Positions 38,882 to 42,430 of a DNA stretch of 42,430 nt are shown piece by piece. A program made the translations under genes and the position numbers. Under the pieces are notes generated by a model, which had not been told where the DNA came from, did not search any database, and saw only the letters and a list, made by a program, of their open reading frames with translations. Position 1 is the first letter of the stretch; every line of letters starts with the position of its first letter. The DNA comes from Succinatimonas hippei (lineage in GTDB: Bacteria > Pseudomonadota > Gammaproteobacteria > Enterobacterales > Succinivibrionaceae), in assembly GCA_004557545.1 (NCBI GenBank), contig SFGV01000013.1:1-42430 (forward strand), read 5' to 3'.

Positions 38882-38957
38882 GGGTTGTTAGCTCAGTTGG
38901 TAGAGCAGCGGACTCTTAATCCGTTGGTCGCGGGTTCGACCCCCTCACAACCCACCA
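38882..38957 (+). tRNA. tRNA-Lys (anticodon CTT), copy 3
   Basis: Identical to copies 1 and 2, with the same mismatch; spacers between copies also share a TAAAGAT motif, pointing to tandem duplication. Confidence 0.94.
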
Positions 38958-38980
38958 CCTGAAGTCAGCCACGAAAATTT

Positions 38981-39057
38981 GGACGTTTAGCTCAGTTGGT
39001 TAGAGCACCTGCCTTACAAGCAGGGGGTCACAGGTTCGAGTCCCGTAACGTCCACCA
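38981..39057 (+). tRNA. tRNA-Val (anticodon TAC)
   Basis: Acceptor GGACGTT pairs with AACGTCC; anticodon loop CTTACAA gives TAC; T arm contains GGTTCGAGTCC; CCA encoded; 77 bases. Confidence 0.95.
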
Positions 39058-39081
39058 CTGATTTCCAAATCCTGTTCAAGA

Positions 39082-39876
39082 GTGTTCACTCAGATTTCCC
39101 GACATTCTCAAAGCTGTAAACGTAGCGCTCAGCGTCCATGCTTCTTTGACTTAAGCCGTAAACCATCGTCTCCGTTTTCTCAATACGCGCGTTGTGCCCA
39201 CCCGCGCTGCTCGCCTGACCCTCTGATCTTTACCGATCCGTTCAGCACTGAGAACAGTTATGTCCTAAATCTGGGACAGGGGAGAGCGCTGGTAATTGAT
39301 CCCAATCTGAATGACGGGATCATAAAGGCGCTTGGATCAATCGGAGTAAGTGAGGTCATAATCGCGCTTACCCATGCCCATCTTGATCATATATGCGGGA
39401 TCCCAAGGATTAAGGAGCGCTTCCCCTCAAAGATAGTATGCTCGGCTTATTGTGAGAAATATTTAAAGGAGCAGTCGGGTAAGGCTTTGAGCTATATGCG
39501 CGCCATGCTCATGATGCGGGATTCCCACAATCACACTGATAGCCTTGATGGCTTTACGCGTAATTTCATTCCTTTTAGTGCGAGACCAGATCTGAGCTTT
39601 GTAAATTACTTTGTCCTGAGAATTGGCGCGCGCGGTCTGCGTTTTATTCCCATTCCGGGGCATTCACCCTCCTCCTGCGCCATCATCTTTGATGATTGTC
39701 TTGTATTCACAGGTGACAGCCTTTTTGCCGATAGAGCGGTCATAACCCGGTTTCCCGGTGGTAACACTAATGACTACAAGACTATCGCTCTTCCCTTTTT
39801 TCTAACGCTTCCTAAGACAATGAAAGCCTATCCCGGGCATGGCAGGCCATTCCACCTGTATCAGGGTCTGGATTAG
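39082..39876 (+). CDS. metallo-beta-lactamase-fold hydrolase
   Basis: The zinc-site motifs are complete: THAHLDH (His98, His100, Asp102, His103), a histidine in PGHSPSSC, FTGDSLF with the bridging Asp, and YPGHG near the C-terminus. This is the glyoxalase II-like group of hydrolases; the substrate is unknown. The start is doubtful. The frame opens at a GTG at 39082, only 24 bases after tRNA-Val, without a ribosome site, and the first 48 or so residues (Arg/Ser/Cys-rich) do not look like the fold, which begins near LIFTDPFSTENSYVL. No other usual start codon appears in the early part of the frame. Confidence 0.75.
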   Translation: MFTQISRHSQSCKRSAQRPCFFDLSRKPSSPFSQYARCAHPRCSPDPLIFTDPFSTENSYVLNLGQGRALVIDPNLNDGIIKALGSIGVSEVIIALTHAHLDHICGIPRIKERFPSKIVCSAYCEKYLKEQSGKALSYMRAMLMMRDSHNHTDSLDGFTRNFIPFSARPDLSFVNYFVLRIGARGLRFIPIPGHSPSSCAIIFDDCLVFTGDSLFADRAVITRFPGGNTNDYKTIALPFFLTLPKTMKAYPGHGRPFHLYQGLD

Positions 39877-40007
39877 ATAGTCCTTAAAGCCCCAAAAAAG
39901 ATACTTTTTGAGAAAAAATATGTCTAAGACTTAATTTTGGGGGAGTGTTTTGGTTAGCGATCTATAATCAGGCATCTTTATATTGGTCAACACTATGGAG
40001 GAGCAGG

Positions 40008-41192
40008 ATGTTCAGCAAGATCGCCGCGGGCTTCATATTTGATTACTTAAAACGCTTTGACAAATATCCCTTTACGGTCGAAGCCGGTGGCAGAACCCAA
40101 AACATCGGACAGGGCAAGCCGCTCTTTAAGATCATATTCCATGACGATATTCCAAAGACTAGGCTTTTAACCTCCACCTCGCTTGCTCTTGGTGACGCTT
40201 ACATCGATAAAAAGATAGAGCTTGAGGGAGATCTTTTTACAGCGCTCTCCTGCCTGCTCTCCCAGTCAAACAGGTTTGTTTTAAAACGCAGGGCCTTCTC
40301 AATACTCAAACTCTTAAATCCTCCTGAGTCAGAGCGTCAGCAGAAAAAGGAAGTCTCATCCCACTATGATCTGGGCAACGACTTCTACAAGCTCTGGCTT
40401 GATCCGACCATGACCTACTCCTGCGCCTATTTTAAAAATGAAGGCGAGAGCCTTGAGCAGGCGCAGCGCGACAAGGTTCACCATATACTCGGGAAACTTT
40501 ATTTAAAGCCCGGCATGACATTGCTGGATATCGGCTGCGGATGGGGGTATCTGCTCATAGAGGCCGCCAAGCAGTACGGTATTAAAGGTGTAGGCTGCAC
40601 CCTGTCAAAGGAGCAGTACCAGAAGGGTATCGAGCGCGTGCGTGAGGCCGGGCTTGAAGATCAGATCAAGATCAAGCTTATCGATTACCGCGAGCTTCCC
40701 TCAGAAGGAATTCAGTATGACCGTCTGGTCAGTGTAGGCATGCTTGAGCATGTAGGCCGTAAGAACTACAAGCTCTATATGCAGACATGCTCAAAGCTGC
40801 TCAAAGATCAGGGACTGTTCCTGCTGCACTATATAAGCGGTGATGACGAGGTCTCGGCAAACCCGTGGATCCGCAAGCATATCTTCCCGGGCGGGACAAT
40901 TCCATCACTTCGTGAGATCATCTTTGACGCCTATGAGCCTGAGGCTGGCTTCAAGGTGCTTGATGTTGAGAGCCTGAGAAGACATTACTACAAGACGCTC
41001 ATGTGCTGGTATGAGAACTTCAAAAAGGTACATGACAAGGTGACCGCGACACGTGGAGAGGCCTTTACCCGTATGTGGGATCTCTACCTCTGCGGATGCG
41101 CCGCTGCGTTTGAGTGCGGCAATGTCGATCTTCATCAGATCCTGATGTCAAAGGGCACTAATAACGATCTGCCAATGACCCGCTGGTTCTGA
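40008..41192 (+). CDS. cfa: cyclopropane-fatty-acyl-phospholipid synthase
   Basis: Cfa methylates double bonds of membrane phospholipids with S-adenosylmethionine, forming cyclopropane rings. From the ATG at 40008 (GGAGGAG upstream) the protein has 394 residues. SHYDLGNDFYKLWLDPTMTY near 137-156, the SAM motif LLDIGCGWGYLLIEAAKQYG near 175-194, and VSVGMLEHVGRKNYKLYM match the family, as does HKHIFPGG-type RKHIFPGGTIPS. An ATG at 39945 in the same frame lacks a ribosome site and would add 21 residues. A terminator follows. Confidence 0.94.
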   Translation: MFSKIAAGFIFDYLKRFDKYPFTVEAGGRTQNIGQGKPLFKIIFHDDIPKTRLLTSTSLALGDAYIDKKIELEGDLFTALSCLLSQSNRFVLKRRAFSILKLLNPPESERQQKKEVSSHYDLGNDFYKLWLDPTMTYSCAYFKNEGESLEQAQRDKVHHILGKLYLKPGMTLLDIGCGWGYLLIEAAKQYGIKGVGCTLSKEQYQKGIERVREAGLEDQIKIKLIDYRELPSEGIQYDRLVSVGMLEHVGRKNYKLYMQTCSKLLKDQGLFLLHYISGDDEVSANPWIRKHIFPGGTIPSLREIIFDAYEPEAGFKVLDVESLRRHYYKTLMCWYENFKKVHDKVTATRGEAFTRMWDLYLCGCAAAFECGNVDLHQILMSKGTNNDLPMTRWF

Positions 41193-41211
41193 CAACAGTT
41201 AAATATGAAAT

Positions 41212-41250
41212 GCCCGCCTTAGCCAGTGATCTGATTAAGGCGGGGCTTTT
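41212..41250 (+). terminator. intrinsic terminator of cfa
   Basis: CCCGCCTTA (41213-41221) and TAAGGCGGG (41236-41244) pair with a 14-base loop, followed by GCTTTT. It separates the convergent cfa and regulator genes. Confidence 0.75.
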
Positions 41251-41272
41251 CCGCGGCGGTCTTAAACGTCAG

Positions 41273-42430
41273 TCACCTGCGGTGAACCTTTATACGGTTG
41301 CTCTGATATTTCGTTGCTTTCTTGTCTTGGTGCTCAACCAAAAGCCCTGACTTTACAAGATTCGCGATAGTGTTTTTTCTAAAATATGTGGATGGGGTTA
41401 CTCCAAGGAACGCGGCGATTTCCTTCACGGTCTTAGGCTGATTAAAAGCAAATCCCAGGATCTTTAGGTCATTTTTCCCATCGCAGGAAATATCACTGTA
41501 GACCTCTTCCAGTTGATCAGAGTTAAACGCGGCCGCGTCTTTGTTATAGGTAAGATCAGGCAGTGTCAGGGTAAAGGAAGAGCCGTCTGATGAGATATAT
41601 GGTTTGTGCTTCTCATCAGCGTTCAGGTAATCCTCCTCTATCTTGTCAAAGCCGGACCCCTTCTTTTCCATGTATCTGCAGATCTCCAGTATTGCGCAGA
41701 TCACCTCATTTCTGCGCCTTGGAACAATAGACGCTATATTGGTTTCATGATTAAGGTTTCTGACCCCCAGAAGAGAGCCCGGGGAAGTGATTTCGAGCCG
41801 ATCCCTGAAAATATTGATTTCAATCTGAGTTCCTGAAATGAAGTAGTTCCTGTGACCAATCGCGTTTACGATACCTTCAGTAACCGATCTCATTGGGTAG
41901 GAGAAATAATCAACCCGCGTAGTAGCTTCTTTACGAAAACCGTTTACTGAGTGATTCATCACGAACTCCACGGAAGAGTTGATTATGTCTAAAAGATTGC
42001 CTTTGAGCTCAGCGTGGGCCAGAACGATATCGCTGCCTTTTGTAAATTCAGGCCAGAATGTGCAGGTTACCGCCGTAGTCTGCCCGCCGTAACTGTCCTT
42101 AAAAAACAGCGCTCCTTTAGACAACCTCTTATCCTCTGAGATAAAACCTATGGAGATCAATTGTTTTTCTGTTACGGCTCCCTGTTTTTCCTTTATAAGC
42201 GACAATAGCTTTTTAAATTCAGCAGGCTTGTATGTAGTGTCAGTGAAAGGCTGATCAAAAGGGATCTGTTCACTCATTAGCACAAGATCCCGGATTTGAT
42301 CAGGAGTCGCGGTTTGTGTCTGACCGTAATTTCGGATATAAATCCCGAGTAGTCCTTTTTCGTGCAATGTGACAGGGAGATTTTTTCCTCTTTTTACAGT
42401 TATTTCGATCACGTACCTTATAGGCTTGAC
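41273..42430 (-). CDS. ATP-binding regulator of the AlbA_2/COG2865 group, partial (5' end outside the window)
   Basis: The visible part has the second half of an AlbA_2 domain (IEITVKRGKNLPVTLHEKG, YIRNYGQTQTATPDQIRDLV), a GHKL-type ATPase (MRSVTEGIVNAIGHRNYF with the N-box, EKKGSGFDKIEEDY with the glycine loop) and a C-terminal winged helix (FNQPKTVKEIAAFLGVTPST). A GTG at 42412 could be read as a start, but the frame stays open to the window edge and the first half of the AlbA_2 domain is missing, so the gene most likely begins outside. It is a distant relative of the protein at 9161. Confidence 0.8.
   Translation of the reverse strand, partial: VKPIRYVIEITVKRGKNLPVTLHEKGLLGIYIRNYGQTQTATPDQIRDLVLMSEQIPFDQPFTDTTYKPAEFKKLLSLIKEKQGAVTEKQLISIGFISEDKRLSKGALFFKDSYGGQTTAVTCTFWPEFTKGSDIVLAHAELKGNLLDIINSSVEFVMNHSVNGFRKEATTRVDYFSYPMRSVTEGIVNAIGHRNYFISGTQIEINIFRDRLEITSPGSLLGVRNLNHETNIASIVPRRRNEVICAILEICRYMEKKGSGFDKIEEDYLNADEKHKPYISSDGSSFTLTLPDLTYNKDAAAFNSDQLEEVYSDISCDGKNDLKILGFAFNQPKTVKEIAAFLGVTPSTYFRKNTIANLVKSGLLVEHQDKKATKYQSNRIKVHRR

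Noticed and set aside
38681..38957. tRNA pseudogenes because of the T-stem mismatch
   Set aside because: All other arms pair, the loops are standard, CCA is encoded and three identical copies are kept, so they are probably functional.

Overview
The window looks like a chromosomal segment of a gammaproteobacterium. The order ruvC-ruvA-ruvB-ybgC-tolQ-tolR-tolA-tolB-pal-cpoB followed by a tRNA-Lys/tRNA-Val cluster, the cydA-cydB-cydX-cydD-cydC operon, an E. coli-type glucokinase and a complete Tol-Pal system all fit that class. My best guess is an intestinal, oxygen-limited Aeromonadales/Succinivibrionaceae-type organism (cytochrome bd, TRAP transporters, decayed duplications); this is inference, because no database could be searched.

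Layout. 1-5965 (+): a catabolic cluster in which the membrane parts of a TRAP transporter (dctQ, dctM) and its binding protein (dctP) enclose iolB, an iolJ-type aldolase and iolC. These are the last three steps of inositol breakdown (5-deoxyglucuronate to DHAP plus malonate semialdehyde), without the early iol genes. 5966-6630: a non-coding stretch ending in the glucokinase terminator. 6631-7608 (-): glucokinase. 7859-11595 (+): an exported beta-helix-like repeat protein, an AlbA/Schlafen-type ATP-binding regulator, and two further decayed copies of the same tail-regulator unit. 11578-15229 (-): a two-partner secretion pair, exoprotein TpsA and outer-membrane pore TpsB. 15520-16168: a small membrane protein and tRNA-Thr(CGT). 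16402-17806 (+): exbD-tonB, convergent with 17820-26124 (-): cydA-cydB-cydX-cydD-cydC and, overlapping cydC, a TonB-dependent receptor. 26125-27191: a divergent region with a 23-residue hydrophobic peptide gene. 27198-27710: an exbB-like gene, about 10 kb from exbD-tonB. 27793-35831 (+): ruvCAB, ybgC and the tol-pal genes. 35897-36529 (-): an RpiB/LacAB-family isomerase behind two LacI-type operator-like sites.

36753-38512 is the most striking segment. Two nearly identical 145-146 bp hairpin elements in inverted orientation, bounded outside by a perfect 9-bp direct repeat, enclose an ArsR-type regulator and a radical SAM protein. No transposase is present, so this resembles a composite, non-autonomous transposon. 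With the isomerase gene it lies between cpoB and the Lys/Val tRNA genes, which are close neighbours in E. coli. 38584-39057: five tRNA genes (Lys-TTT, three Lys-CTT, Val-TAC). 39082-41192 (+): a metallo-beta-lactamase-fold hydrolase and cyclopropane fatty acid synthase. 41273-42430 (-): a second ATP-binding regulator of the AlbA family, cut by the window edge.

How the parts work together: ExbB-ExbD-TonB would energise the TonB-dependent receptor, which overlaps the last gene of the cytochrome bd operon. TolQRA-TolB-Pal-CpoB maintains the envelope. The TRAP-iol cluster would import and degrade an acidic sugar related to inositol catabolism.
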